Assembly (NCBI RefSeq): GCF_008831045.1 | Contig: NZ_WAJS01000008.1 | Span: 1-64,000, forward strand | Direction: 5' to 3' | From: Adlercreutzia muris | GTDB lineage: Bacteria; Actinomycetota; Coriobacteriia; Coriobacteriales; Eggerthellaceae | Length of the DNA: 64,000 bases | Shown here: positions 7,661 through 17,522 of the stretch, piece after piece | Layout: every line of letters begins with the position of its first letter | How positions within the stretch are numbered: position 1 is the first letter of the stretch | Position numbers and translations under genes: made by a program | The notes under the pieces: generated by a model | The model's input: only the letters and a program-made list of their open reading frames with translations | What the model was told of the DNA's origin: nothing | The model's database searches: none

Positions 7661-10165
7661 CTACTCACCGCCCAAAAGCTTACGCAGCTCGGCGATGCCC
7701 AGCATGTCGAACTCGTCTCCAACCAACTGGCCGAGCATCTCGTTCAATTCGCGTTCGGCATCGCTGATCTGCCCGGCAATATCCGCATAGGTGTCTTGAT
7801 ATTTCTCCTGCAAAGCTTCGATCTTCTTCACCAGGCGATCAATGGACTGCTGCGGCAGCGTCATCAGCCCACCCATAAGAGGATCGACCCATTTGCGCTC
7901 AAGCAACTCGTACACCTGCTCATCGGTAAGAGACTCCACCAATGTACGCGTGGCGTCTTCCAACGCTTCCGTCCGCTCCTTCACTGCCTTCTTCAGCGAC
8001 TTTTGGCGTTTGGTCGCCTCGGCAAGCAGCTGCTGCCTCTCCTCGATCTCCTCGTCAGTCAAATCGCACGAAGCCTCTTCCCCATCGCCGTCATCCTCCG
8101 GGGGAAGCTCCTCCTTCAGGCTGTCGCACTCCCCTGACACGCGGATCAGTTCGTCCTGCACCGTCCGAAGGGCTGACAGCTCGTCGGAAAGCAGCGCCTC
8201 CTGCACCAAGCCGAAGGGCAGCACATGCCCCTTCCAGCCGTCCTGCACCTCGACGTCCTTCCCGCCCTTCTTCTTCAGCACCATAAGCGGATCAACGCGG
8301 CGGGTCGCATCGAACCCCTCGGTCTGCAGCATTTCCAAATCGGCGGAGATGCCCTCCCATGCATTATCGAGTACCTGATAGGCCTCGTATTTATCCACCA
8401 GGGAGAAGTCGCTCACGCGCTGGAAAATATCACTCGCGACAGACTCCTCCTCGCCTAACGAGTCCACCGCATCCCATCGGCCAATCAAATCGCTCACGAG
8501 TTTGCGGCGCAGACCCGAGAATGCATCCTGATACCGCTTGATATAAGAGCGCACGGCTTCGTTGCACGCCACCGCTTCCGACAGATTGTCAACCCGCAGA
8601 GAGGCCGCATGATCGTTCCCGGAAGCAAACAGGGCATCGTGCAGCCCGGGAAGCGCCTGCCACCACGTATCGAGCGCATCTATCTCGGCACGCGGAATTC
8701 CCCCGAACATCGTCGAGTACAGATCCCACGTCTCCGTAGGCTCCGACGAGTCCACATAGCGGGGAATATTCAAGTTGTAGTCGTTGGCGCGAATCTCTTC
8801 CTTCCCGACGAGGCGCGAGAAACCCTCCACGGTCTGGCGAGCGTCGACCACATCTACAATACGGCGAATGTCGGAGGCGCGCAGGCGGTTGCTCTTCCCC
8901 GCTTTCTCGAAGCCCTTCGAGGCGTCCACGATGAGCACGTCGCTTTCCGTGCGCTTCTGCCGCAACACCATAATGATGGTGGGGATACCCGTGCCGAAGA
9001 AGATATTCGCCGGCAAGCCGATGATGGCCGCAATCTTGTCGTTCTCGATGAGGTTGCGGCGGATGTTGCCTTCCTCGCCGCCACGGAAGAGCACCCCGTG
9101 GGGCAATACGATGCACATAATGCCCGAGGGCTTCAGATGGTATAAGTCGTGTAGCAGGAAGGCGTAGTCGGCCTTGGAGCGCGGCGCGATACCGTAGGCG
9201 AAGCGGATGTCAGCATCCTTCCCCTCCGGCTCCCAGCGCTGCGAGTACGGAGGATTTGAGACGACGGCATCCACATAGAGCGGGTCGTAGGTGCCGCTGG
9301 GATCCGAATCATCGAAATAGGGCCAGTCCTCTTCCAGCGTGTCGCCGTTGCGCACAAAGAGGTTCGAGGGCTTGATGCCGCGCATGACCAAGTTCATGCG
9401 GGTCAGGTTGAACGTGGACTGATTCAGCTCCTGCGCATAGTAGATGATACCGTCCTCGTTGCCCATACGGCGTTTCACGGCCTCGCCGATGGTGATGAGA
9501 AGCGAACCCGATCCGCTGGTGGGATCGTAAATGCGAATCTCGTCTTGGTTGCGCAGATGATCGGCCACGATTTCTGACATGAGCTCGGACACCTCGTGGG
9601 GCGTGTAGAACTCGCCGGCCTTCTTGCCCGCGCTTGAAGCGAATTTGGAGATGAGGTCCTCGTAGATGTAGCCGAGCACATCGTAGTCTTGGCGGGTGTG
9701 CATGGGAATGGTCTGCACAAGATGGATAAGATCACGCACCGAGCGCGTCTGGGACGTGGCATCGCCCAGCTTGCTCAAGCCCGTCTGTAAAGTAACGAAC
9801 ACATCCTTGAACACCTTCTGATAGGTGGGGCTCACCAGGCGGCTGAATGCCGAAAGCGCCTCGTAGACCTGCGATATGGCGAAGTCGTTGCCCGCGGCAA
9901 CCCACGTGGAGAAAAGGTTCTTGTAGTCGATGAAGTAGCCGAGACGGCGCTGAGCATAGCCGACGGTTTCCTCGTCCTCTTCGGTCAACTGCTCCATGTC
10001 GGCCGCCGTCATGCCCTCGGCGAGAAAGAACTGCTCCTCTTTCTCGGACAGGTACTTGTAGAAGATGAAGCCGAGGATGAAGTCCTTGTACTCGCTTGCA
10101 TCCACCTTGCCGCGCATGCGGTTGGCAGATTCCCAGATTTTCGCGGCGAGCTGTTGCTTGTTCAT
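7661..10165 (-). CDS. hsdM: Type I DNA methyltransferase subunit HsdM
   Basis: N6-adenine methyltransferase of the type I system; with HsdS it methylates host sites. I start it at MNKQQLAAKIWESA (10165), preceded by AAGGGA, giving 834 residues. The N-terminal helical HsdM domain (KYLSEKEE) is followed by the S-adenosylmethionine motif DPTSGSGSLL and the catalytic NPPY motif in SNPPYSQRW. The C-terminal third is long and rich in charged coiled-coil sequence (for example SLKEELPPEDDGDGEEAS), longer than in the classical E. coli type IA family. It is first in the operon, and a perfect TATAAT lies about 35 bases upstream of the start. Confidence 0.96.
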   Translation of the reverse strand: MNKQQLAAKIWESANRMRGKVDASEYKDFILGFIFYKYLSEKEEQFFLAEGMTAADMEQLTEEDEETVGYAQRRLGYFIDYKNLFSTWVAAGNDFAISQVYEALSAFSRLVSPTYQKVFKDVFVTLQTGLSKLGDATSQTRSVRDLIHLVQTIPMHTRQDYDVLGYIYEDLISKFASSAGKKAGEFYTPHEVSELMSEIVADHLRNQDEIRIYDPTSGSGSLLITIGEAVKRRMGNEDGIIYYAQELNQSTFNLTRMNLVMRGIKPSNLFVRNGDTLEEDWPYFDDSDPSGTYDPLYVDAVVSNPPYSQRWEPEGKDADIRFAYGIAPRSKADYAFLLHDLYHLKPSGIMCIVLPHGVLFRGGEEGNIRRNLIENDKIAAIIGLPANIFFGTGIPTIIMVLRQKRTESDVLIVDASKGFEKAGKSNRLRASDIRRIVDVVDARQTVEGFSRLVGKEEIRANDYNLNIPRYVDSSEPTETWDLYSTMFGGIPRAEIDALDTWWQALPGLHDALFASGNDHAASLRVDNLSEAVACNEAVRSYIKRYQDAFSGLRRKLVSDLIGRWDAVDSLGEEESVASDIFQRVSDFSLVDKYEAYQVLDNAWEGISADLEMLQTEGFDATRRVDPLMVLKKKGGKDVEVQDGWKGHVLPFGLVQEALLSDELSALRTVQDELIRVSGECDSLKEELPPEDDGDGEEASCDLTDEEIEERQQLLAEATKRQKSLKKAVKERTEALEDATRTLVESLTDEQVYELLERKWVDPLMGGLMTLPQQSIDRLVKKIEALQEKYQDTYADIAGQISDAERELNEMLGQLVGDEFDMLGIAELRKLLGGE

Positions 10166-10201
10166 AGAAGCGTCCCTTTCGATGCGAGCACAGATCGTTT
10201 C

Positions 10202-10207
10202 ATTATA
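10202..10207 (-). promoter_or_regulatory. Probable -10 box of the hsdM operon
   Basis: Perfect TATAAT on the minus strand, 36 bases before the hsdM ATG. No clear -35 hexamer is visible. Confidence 0.55.
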
Positions 10208-10254
10208 ACGAACGCGGTAGTACAGCGTGAGCCACAAGAGGGCCAGCCAACAAA

Positions 10255-10278
10255 GAGGGGCGACCGCAGCCGCCCCTC
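10255..10278 (-). terminator. Rho-independent terminator after alaS
   Basis: Eight-base-pair stem GAGGGGCG/CGCCCCTC with an 8-base loop, followed on the minus strand by TTTGTT. It lies 32 bases past the alaS stop. Confidence 0.75.
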
Positions 10279-10309
10279 GGGGTGATAACTTTGCGTGGCG
10301 CGAAGAGCC

Positions 10310-12946
10310 CTACAGCACCATGTTGCGGGCGATCTCCAGAGCCTCATCGATGCCCTCGGCGTTCTTGCCGCCGGCCTGGGCCATGGCGGGCTTGCCGCCG
10401 CCACCACCCTGGACTGCCGGGCCCATGGCCTTGATGAGCGCGCCGGCGTCGAAGCCCGCGGCCACGGCCTCGTCGGTGCCGGCCGCCAACAGCAGGGGCT
10501 TGCCGTCCTTCACGCCCGCCACCACGATCGCTCCGGGCGCCCCCATGCGGCTCTTGAGCACATCCCACAGATTACGCAGCTGACCGCCGTCGCGCACCTC
10601 GGTCCGCGCGATGATGACGGGGTAGCCGGCCGGGGCCATCTGCACCTGGGCGAGCAGCTCGTTGAACACATCGCCGCCCACCATCTCCTTAGCGCGCTTG
10701 GCCTTGGTGCGGAAGTCCTTCAGGACCTTCTGGTCAGCGGCCACGCGCTCGGACACGTCGAAGGGGGGCACGCGCAAGATGGCCGCGGTCTCCTTCAGCT
10801 CGGCCTCCACCTTGTTCACGTAGGCGAGCGCCCCGAAGCTCGTCACGGCCTCGATGCGGCGCACATTGGCGCCCACGGAGGACTCGCTCGTGATCTTCAA
10901 GAAGCCGATCTCGGCAGTATTGCCTACATGGCAGCCGCCGCACAGCTCGCGGGACGCCTCGCCGGCCTCCACGACGCGCACGACCTCGCCGTACTTCTCG
11001 CCGAACAGCCCCGTGATGCCGGCGGCGCGGGCCTCTTCCAGGGAGGTCTCGTAAATCGTGGTAGGCACGGCGGCCATGATGTGGTCGTTGGCCTCGCGCT
11101 CCACCTCGGCCAGCTGCTCGGTCGTGCAGGCCTCGAAGTGGGTGAAGTCGAAGCGCAGGCGGTCGGGGCCCACATAGGAGCCGGCCTGCTTCACGTGATC
11201 GCCCAGCACGCGGCGCAGGGCGGCGTGCAGGATGTGCGTGGCGGTGTGGTTGCGCTCGATGGCGGCGCGGCGATTGGCATCCACGCGGGCCACCACCGTA
11301 TCGCCCACGGCCAGGGCGCCCTCGTCCACGCGCACCGCGTGCACGAACAGCCCCGCCTCGGGAGCGCGGGTGTCCAGCACGGCTACGCGGCCGGCACCGT
11401 TCTCCATGAGGCCGGTGTCGCCCACCTCGCCGCCCATCTCGGCATAGAAGGGGGTGGCGGCCAGAAGCGCCTCGCCGGTCTCGCCAGCGGCCAACCCGTC
11501 CACCCGCTCGCCGTCGCGCACGAGGGCGACCACACGCGTCTCGGCGGCCGTGGCGTCGTAGCCGATGAAGGCCGTGGGACCCAGCTCGCGCAGCAGGTCG
11601 GCGTACACGCCGCCGTAGGTGGACCAGGCGGCCTCGGCGTCCTTGGCACCGGCTGCGCGAGCGCGCTCGCGCTGGGCGGCCATGGAGCGCTCGAAGCCCT
11701 CCATGTCCACCTTCACGCCGCGGCCCTCGGCAATCTCCTGAGTCACTTCCACGGGGAAGCCGTAGGTGTCGTGCAGGGTGAAGGCCTCCTCGCCGGAAAG
11801 CGTGTCGCCCGCAAGCTTGCCCAGGGCCTCTTCCAGGTAGGCCTGGCCCTGGCGCAGGGTGGCGCCGAAGCGATCCTCCTCGGCCATGATGAGGCCGCGC
11901 TCCAGCTCGCGGTTCTCTACGATCTCGGGGTATACATCTCCCATGAGGCGCACGATCTCGTCCACGTACTCGTTGAGGAAGTGGCCCTCGATGCCGATGA
12001 GCTGGGCCTTCATGATGGCGCGGCGCAGCAGGCGGCGCAGCACGTAGCCGCGGCCCTCGTTGCCCGGCAGGATGCCGTCGGCGATCATGAAGGTGACCGA
12101 GCGAGAATGGTCGGCGATGATGCGCAGGGCCAGATCCACCTCGGCATCCTCCCCGTAGGTGCGGCCGGACAAACGCTCGCCCACGGCCACGAGGCTGCGC
12201 AGCACGTCGGTCTCGTAGTTGGACTGCACCCCCTGCATGATGGCGGCCATGCGCTCCAGGCCCATGCCCGTGTCGATGTTCTTCTTGGGCAGGGGGGCAA
12301 GCGTGCCGTCCTCCTGGCCGTCGTACTGGGTGAACACGCAGTTCCAGAACTCCAGGAAGCGGTCGCAGTCGCAGCCCGGCGCGCAGTCGGGGCTGCCGCA
12401 GCCGAAGTCAGGACCCTGGTCGAAGTAGATCTCCGAGCAGGGGCCGCAGGGGCCCGTGGGACCGGCGCGCCAGAAGTTGTCGTCCTCGCCGAGGCGGGAG
12501 ATATGGTCATCGGGCACACCCAGGTTCTTCCAGATCTCGATGGTCTCGTCGTCGTCCTCGAACACGGTGAAGTACAGACGCTCGGGAGGCAGTCCTAGCA
12601 CGTTCACGGAGAAGTCGTAGGCCCAGGCGCACATCTCCTCTTTGAAGTACTCGCCGAAGGAGAAGTTGCCGAGCATCTCGAAGAAGCTCAGGTGGCGCCC
12701 CGTGGTGCCGATGATGTCGATATCGTTGGTGCGCACGCACTTCTGCACGCTGGTGGTGCCGATATAGGGCGCCTCCAGCTGCTTCTGCTGCAGGAAGTAG
12801 GGCTTGAACTGTACCATGCCCGCACTCGTCAGCAGAAGCGACGGGTCATCGGGAATGAGGGAGGAAGAGGGCACGAGCTTGCAGCCCTTCTCCTGGAAGT
12901 AGGCGAGGTACTTCTCGCGGATTTCCGCGGTGGTCATGTACTGCAT
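10310..12946 (-). CDS. alaS: Alanyl-tRNA synthetase
   Basis: Charges tRNA-Ala with alanine in the cytosol. The 878 residues are full length. The class II catalytic core occupies the N-terminal ~430 residues (SSLIPDDPSLLLTSAGMVQF, RHLSFFEMLGNFSFG). The editing domain has the zinc-ligand motif HTATHILH and the later CGGCHVGN pair, and the C-terminal DHHA1 domain is Gly/Ala rich (GGGGGKPAMAQAGG). The start at 12946 has AGGAT eight bases upstream; a second in-frame ATG three codons later is possible. Its own promoter lies in the short gap before the permease gene. Confidence 0.98.
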   Translation of the reverse strand: MQYMTTAEIREKYLAYFQEKGCKLVPSSSLIPDDPSLLLTSAGMVQFKPYFLQQKQLEAPYIGTTSVQKCVRTNDIDIIGTTGRHLSFFEMLGNFSFGEYFKEEMCAWAYDFSVNVLGLPPERLYFTVFEDDDETIEIWKNLGVPDDHISRLGEDDNFWRAGPTGPCGPCSEIYFDQGPDFGCGSPDCAPGCDCDRFLEFWNCVFTQYDGQEDGTLAPLPKKNIDTGMGLERMAAIMQGVQSNYETDVLRSLVAVGERLSGRTYGEDAEVDLALRIIADHSRSVTFMIADGILPGNEGRGYVLRRLLRRAIMKAQLIGIEGHFLNEYVDEIVRLMGDVYPEIVENRELERGLIMAEEDRFGATLRQGQAYLEEALGKLAGDTLSGEEAFTLHDTYGFPVEVTQEIAEGRGVKVDMEGFERSMAAQRERARAAGAKDAEAAWSTYGGVYADLLRELGPTAFIGYDATAAETRVVALVRDGERVDGLAAGETGEALLAATPFYAEMGGEVGDTGLMENGAGRVAVLDTRAPEAGLFVHAVRVDEGALAVGDTVVARVDANRRAAIERNHTATHILHAALRRVLGDHVKQAGSYVGPDRLRFDFTHFEACTTEQLAEVEREANDHIMAAVPTTIYETSLEEARAAGITGLFGEKYGEVVRVVEAGEASRELCGGCHVGNTAEIGFLKITSESSVGANVRRIEAVTSFGALAYVNKVEAELKETAAILRVPPFDVSERVAADQKVLKDFRTKAKRAKEMVGGDVFNELLAQVQMAPAGYPVIIARTEVRDGGQLRNLWDVLKSRMGAPGAIVVAGVKDGKPLLLAAGTDEAVAAGFDAGALIKAMGPAVQGGGGGKPAMAQAGGKNAEGIDEALEIARNMVL

Positions 12947-12994
12947 AGGTATCCTGTCCGTCCTTTACGGCATGTCGAAAATATCCAACCGAGC

Positions 12995-13000
12995 ATTATA
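12995..13000 (-). promoter_or_regulatory. Probable -10 box of alaS
   Basis: Perfect TATAAT on the minus strand, about 50 bases before the alaS start and overlapping the space just past the permease stop. A conventional -35 is not evident. Confidence 0.55.
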
Positions 13001-13007
13001 GTACAAG

Positions 13008-14384
13008 TTACCTGCGGCCGTCGTCCTCATCGTGGGAGTGGCGCGGGGTGATGCGGCCGTGGCGCTGCATATGCAGCTTCGGAAGACGCCCCGATATTCC
13101 GGGCATGTTCTCCAGGCGAATGGGCCGCAACGTGCCCGTGGTGCCGGGGGCCGTGGCGTCGGCGATGGGGTTCACCTCCTCGGCATTGGCCGGCGTGCCC
13201 TTGAAGAACACGCCGTCCTCGGCCACGAGATGACGGCCGGTGCGCTTCTCGAAGTAGTACACGAACACCGACTTGGCCACCGCCACGAGCGGGATGGAGG
13301 CGAGCATGCCTACGAGCGAGCCGAGCAGGCCGCTCATGGCCCCGCCCAGAGCGGAGCCCACCATGAGGGCGAACAGGGTGAGGGCCGGGTGGATGTCCAC
13401 GGAGTTCGCCATGATCTTCGGAGAGATGAAGGTGTAGACGAGCTGCTGGATGACAATGGTGCCGATCAGCGCGATGGCAGCGGTCATGGGGCCGGAGAAG
13501 ATGGCCACGATGGCCGCGAGCGCGCCGCCGATCCAGGGACCGATGATGGGGATGATGTTCATGACGCCGGTGATGAGGCCGAGCACGGCGGCGTTGGGCA
13601 CGCCGATGAAGCCGAACAGCACGCCGCAGCCCACGCCGATGATGGCGCATTGGAACAGCGTCCCCTTGATGTAGCCGCCCATGACGCGGGTGAAGGTGGC
13701 GTGGAAGAACTCGGCGTCCCCCGCGTGCTTGGGACCGATGAGGCGCCGGGTCTCCCGGCCGATGGCCGGCAGCTCCATGAGCACCCAGAAGGCGATGACG
13801 AGGCCGAAGCCGAAGGCCATGAGCCCGTTGGCGAGCGTGGTGCCGAAGGCCACCACGCCATTGGCGCTGCCCTGGGCAATGCCGGCGGCCCAGGATGCCG
13901 CCGCCTTCTGGGCCTCGGCGATGAGGCTCTTCACCGTGTCGTCCTCGAAGACCGGCGCATAGCGGACATAGATGTCGTTGCCCCAGGCGATGACCGCGTC
14001 CACGTAGTGGGGCATGCTGGTGAGCAAGTCGTTGAACTGGGCGTTCAGGCCGAACATAGGAGAGAACAGCAAGAAGCCCACTACCGCGATCACGAGCGCC
14101 ATGACCACGTAGGCCACCGTGGTGCCGATGGCGCGGTTCACGTGGACGCGCTCGAGGCCGTTCACGATGCCCCGCAGGCAGAACACGATGATGAGCGTCC
14201 AGATGAGGATGGCCACGGGCACCGACAGGATGCCCATGAGCCATACGATACCTCCGAGCAGCCCGATGGCGGCGATGACCGACCACAGGTCGAGGAAGCG
14301 GATGCGGGCCTTGGCCTGACGCGCCGTCAGGCTGCGATCGGCCGCGGCACGGGGATTGTTGTCGGCGGGTACCTCGGTGCTCAT
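13008..14384 (-). CDS. AI-2E/PerM-family membrane transporter
   Basis: Member of the AI-2 exporter-like (PerM/YdiK) family, 458 residues. A cytoplasmic N-terminus is followed by paired hydrophobic helices (VIAAIGLLGGIVWLMGIL; VVMALVIAVVGFLLF). The family's C-terminal transmembrane block follows, with GVPNAAVLGLITGVMNIIP and GPWIGGALAAIVAI. The last ~90 residues are a soluble basic tail rich in His and Arg. The start has AAGGAG seven bases upstream. It lies 24 bases after the DUF948-type gene, so the two are likely cotranscribed. The substrate is unknown; relatives have been linked to autoinducer or small-molecule export. Confidence 0.85.
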   Translation of the reverse strand: MSTEVPADNNPRAAADRSLTARQAKARIRFLDLWSVIAAIGLLGGIVWLMGILSVPVAILIWTLIIVFCLRGIVNGLERVHVNRAIGTTVAYVVMALVIAVVGFLLFSPMFGLNAQFNDLLTSMPHYVDAVIAWGNDIYVRYAPVFEDDTVKSLIAEAQKAAASWAAGIAQGSANGVVAFGTTLANGLMAFGFGLVIAFWVLMELPAIGRETRRLIGPKHAGDAEFFHATFTRVMGGYIKGTLFQCAIIGVGCGVLFGFIGVPNAAVLGLITGVMNIIPIIGPWIGGALAAIVAIFSGPMTAAIALIGTIVIQQLVYTFISPKIMANSVDIHPALTLFALMVGSALGGAMSGLLGSLVGMLASIPLVAVAKSVFVYYFEKRTGRHLVAEDGVFFKGTPANAEEVNPIADATAPGTTGTLRPIRLENMPGISGRLPKLHMQRHGRITPRHSHDEDDGRR

Positions 14385-14408
14385 AGACAGCTCCTTGAAG
14401 AGCGCAGG

Positions 14409-15257
14409 CTACTGGACAGAATAGGGATCGCGGCCAACCGGCGCCGCCGGGGCGTCGGCCGCAGCGGCGTTGGGGGACACCGCGCGAGCATGGTCGCCCG
14501 CAGGCTCGGTGTCGGCGCCGGCGGCGTCCACCGCGGCGTTGGCGAGCGCGGCGGCGGTATCGGTCAACTGGCTCTCGAAGGCCTCGGAGCGGGAGGCGCG
14601 GGAGGCGGCCTCGGCCTTGCGAGCCGCATGGCGGGCCTTCTGCTCGGATACCACGGCACTGGCTGCATCGCCCACGGCGCTCACAGCGTCGGCGACGGTG
14701 GCGGAACGCCCGGCCTCAGGGACCGCCGGACCGCCGCCGAGGCGCACCGACTCATCGGAGGCGTAGCGGGGCTTGAACTTGCTGCGCAGCTTGCCCGTGA
14801 GGGTGTTCACGAGATCGATGGGGGCGCTCGTCACCGTATCGACAGCGCCGGCGGCCTTGGAGACGGAATCGGTGATCTGAGTCACGTCCTCCAGGATCTG
14901 ATCGACCCGCATGAGCTCCAAATTCGCCGCATCCACCGTGAGAGACAGGCGCTCCACGAGGGGATCGACCCGGCCCACGGCCGGACGGGCCTCCTCAGCC
15001 AGGGCGTTCGCCTTCTCCATGAGGGGCGTGACCTGCTCGACGATGAGGGTGTTGACGCTGCCGACGAGGGGCTCCACCTGGGCCGTGACCTTCTCCACAT
15101 GCTGCAAGGTGGGCACCAGTTCCTCGTGGGCGTCGTCGATGGTGGCCCGGGTCGAGCGAATGGTGAGGGCGAGCTCCACGACGAACCAGACGAGCACGGC
15201 GCCTACGAGCACGTAGACGACGGGCAGCGCGATATCCACAAGAGCGGCGAATTCCAT
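14409..15257 (-). CDS. DUF948-type single-pass membrane protein
   Basis: 282 residues starting at MEFAALVDIALP (15257), with AAGGAGG upstream. A single N-terminal membrane helix (VVYVLVGAVLVWFVVELAL) is followed by a long amphipathic helical region with regularly spaced LVERL/VEPLV heptads typical of DUF948 coiled coils, then an Ala-rich, low-complexity tail. Function is not known; such proteins resemble general-stress or envelope-associated coiled-coil factors. A TATAGT box at 15288-15293 may be its promoter. Confidence 0.75.
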   Translation of the reverse strand: MEFAALVDIALPVVYVLVGAVLVWFVVELALTIRSTRATIDDAHEELVPTLQHVEKVTAQVEPLVGSVNTLIVEQVTPLMEKANALAEEARPAVGRVDPLVERLSLTVDAANLELMRVDQILEDVTQITDSVSKAAGAVDTVTSAPIDLVNTLTGKLRSKFKPRYASDESVRLGGGPAVPEAGRSATVADAVSAVGDAASAVVSEQKARHAARKAEAASRASRSEAFESQLTDTAAALANAAVDAAGADTEPAGDHARAVSPNAAAADAPAAPVGRDPYSVQ

Positions 15258-15407
15258 GATGAGCCTCCTTATAATTCCGAAGACCAAACTATACTATTAC
15301 CGCGCTCATTCTAATAAGGCTCCCGGCCCATTCCACAGAAGGCTCCCACACAGTAGCCATTCCGTAAACGGATGGAGACACCGCGTCAATCGCGCCCGCT
15401 GCAGGGC

Positions 15408-16718
15408 CTACTGGCCGCGATCCCGAGCGGCGGCGTCGATGCGCCAGGCCTCCCAGCCCCGTTCGCTCGGCTGGTAGAAGCAGCCGCGCTCCAAGCCATC
15501 GGGCAGATACCGCTGATCAACCCAACCGCCAGGATAGCTGTGCGGATATTGGTACTTCCCGTAATGCTCCGAACCGGGACGGTGCCGGTCGCGCAGGTAG
15601 TCGGGCACTTTGCGGGCAGGACCATGGCGCACCTCCGAGAGCGCCGCGTCGATGGCGGCCTCGGCGGCATTGGATTTGGGGGCCAGGGCCAGGTAGATGG
15701 CGGCCTGGGCCAGGTTGATGCGGCATTCGGGATACCCGATGACCTCGGCGGCGCGGAAGGCGGCCTCGGCCACGAGCAGGGCCTGGGGGTCGGCGTTGCC
15801 GATATCCTCCGAGGCGGCGATGAACATGCGGCGGGCGATGAACTTCGGGTCCTCTCCCCCGTCGATCATGCGGGCGAGCCAGTACACCGCGGCATCGGGA
15901 TCGCTGCCGCGCATGGACTTGATGAACGCCGAGATGATGTCGTAGTGCATGTCCTTGTTCTTGTCGTAGGGCAGCGCCCGATGGGGTGTGGCGGCCCGCA
16001 CCATGGCCTCGGTAACGGCGACCGGGGCCTCAAGGGTGCCTGGGGCCACCATGTCGGCCGCCAGCTCCAAGGTGGTGAGAGCCCCGCGCCCATCGCCCCC
16101 GGCCAGGGTGACGATGGCGTCGCGGGCGGCATCCTCCAGAACATAGAGGCCCGCCAGCCCCCGCTCGTCGGCCACGGCCCGACCCACGAGCTCGGCGACC
16201 TCGTCGTCGGACAGGGAGTGCAGCTCCACTACCCGAGAGCGGGAGATGAGGGCCGAGTTCACCTCGAAGAAGGGGTTCTCGGTCGTGGCCCCCACGAGCA
16301 CGAGCAGCCGGTCCTCCACGGCGTGGAGCAGCGCATCCTGCTGGCTGCGGTTGAAGCGGTGGATCTCGTCCACGAACAGGATAGTGCGCAGGCCGCCCAT
16401 GAGCAGTCGCTTCTCCGCCGCGTCTATCTCGCGGCGCAGGTCGGAGACGGTGCCCCCGATGGCCGAGACCTCCACGAACGTGGCGCGGGTGGACTCGGCG
16501 ATGACATGGGCGAGCGAGGTCTTCCCCGTGCCGGCGGGGCCGAAGAGGATAACCGAGCTGAGGCTGTCGTTCTCGATGGCGGCCCGAAGCCAGCTGCCCT
16601 CGCCCACGGCCTCGCCCTGGCCCACCACCTCATCGAGGGTGCGAGGGCGCATGCGCACGGCTAGGGGAGCCACCGTGGCCCGCCGATCGTTCTCCATAGC
16701 TGTAAATAAAGTATCCAT
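15408..16718 (-). CDS. rarA: Replication-associated recombination protein A (RarA/MgsA)
   Basis: AAA+ ATPase related to clamp loaders and RuvB that acts at stalled replication forks. The 436 residues show Walker A GPAGTGKTS (about 60-68), Walker B ILFVDEIHRFN, sensor 1 VGATTENP and the C-terminal MgsA tetramerisation region (PGSEHYGKYQYPHSYPGGW). A TAGGAT sequence ends six bases before the ATG. It could be a -10 box of a leaderless transcript or a Shine-Dalgarno-like AGGATAGG. Confidence 0.95.
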   Translation of the reverse strand: MDTLFTAMENDRRATVAPLAVRMRPRTLDEVVGQGEAVGEGSWLRAAIENDSLSSVILFGPAGTGKTSLAHVIAESTRATFVEVSAIGGTVSDLRREIDAAEKRLLMGGLRTILFVDEIHRFNRSQQDALLHAVEDRLLVLVGATTENPFFEVNSALISRSRVVELHSLSDDEVAELVGRAVADERGLAGLYVLEDAARDAIVTLAGGDGRGALTTLELAADMVAPGTLEAPVAVTEAMVRAATPHRALPYDKNKDMHYDIISAFIKSMRGSDPDAAVYWLARMIDGGEDPKFIARRMFIAASEDIGNADPQALLVAEAAFRAAEVIGYPECRINLAQAAIYLALAPKSNAAEAAIDAALSEVRHGPARKVPDYLRDRHRPGSEHYGKYQYPHSYPGGWVDQRYLPDGLERGCFYQPSERGWEAWRIDAAARDRGQ

Positions 16719-16811
16719 GGGCCTATCCTACCACGGCTCCGCCCAAATGGTCACGAGAAATCGAACAAATGTTTACCTTTAGAACCGAGGGAGCGGGCGT
16801 GGGGGCGTTAC

Positions 16812-17522
16812 CTATTCCACCCGCATCATGCGATAGCCGATGCCCACATGGGTCTGGAGGTAGACGGGATTGGCGGGATCGGGCTCGATCTTCTTGCGCA
16901 AGGTGGCCATGAACACCCGCAGGCTCGGCAGGTCGGAGGCCAGGGCGGCGCCCCACACCTCCTTCAGAATGTAGTTGTGGGTGAGCACCTTCCCCGTATG
17001 GCGGGCCATAAGGGCCAGGAGCTTGTACTCGATGGGGGTGAGGTGCAGCTCGGCTCCATCGCGGAGGGCCACGCCGGCGTCGAAATCGATTTCCAGGCCG
17101 CCGTTGTGGTACCGCTGGGGCACCTCGGGCGCCGGCTGGTCGTAGGCCTGGCGGCGCAGGGCCACCCGCACCCGGGCCAAGAGCTCCTCCACAGAGAAGG
17201 GCTTCGTGAGGTAATCGTCGGCCCCGGCGTCCAGGGCGGCCACCTTGTCGGCGTCCTCTTGGCGGGCCGACAGCACGATGACCGGCGTGCGCGACCAGCC
17301 GCGCAGGGCGCCGATGACCTCCACGCCGTCGCGGTCGGGCAGCCCCAGATCCAGAATGACGAGGTTGATGTCGGTCGCGCTCGTCAGCTCCATAAGGGCC
17401 GCCGTGGCCGTAGCGGCCTCGCGGTGGGCGTAGCCGTGCACATCGAGGGCCGTGGCCACGAGGTTGCGCACGGCCCCGTCGTCCTCCACCACGAGGATGA
17501 CGCCCTCATCGTGAACTGCCAT
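16812..17522 (-). CDS. kdpE: KdpE response regulator
   Basis: OmpR/PhoB-type regulator, 236 residues, partner of KdpD in control of the potassium pump. The receiver domain has acidic residues at 14-15, phospho-acceptor Asp58 in VILDLGLPD and the conserved Lys in YLTKPF. The C-terminal winged helix (LHLTPIEYKLLALMARH; LPSLRVFMATLRKKIE) binds DNA. It overlaps kdpD by 17 bases, so the pair is translationally coupled. The start has GGAGG eight bases upstream. Confidence 0.96.
   Translation of the reverse strand: MAVHDEGVILVVEDDGAVRNLVATALDVHGYAHREAATATAALMELTSATDINLVILDLGLPDRDGVEVIGALRGWSRTPVIVLSARQEDADKVAALDAGADDYLTKPFSVEELLARVRVALRRQAYDQPAPEVPQRYHNGGLEIDFDAGVALRDGAELHLTPIEYKLLALMARHTGKVLTHNYILKEVWGAALASDLPSLRVFMATLRKKIEPDPANPVYLQTHVGIGYRMMRVE

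Noticed and set aside
10295-12598. Long plus-strand open frame of 767 codons over alaS
   Set aside because: Antisense shadow of alaS produced by GC-rich codon bias; no ribosome site and low-complexity His/Gly/Leu sequence.
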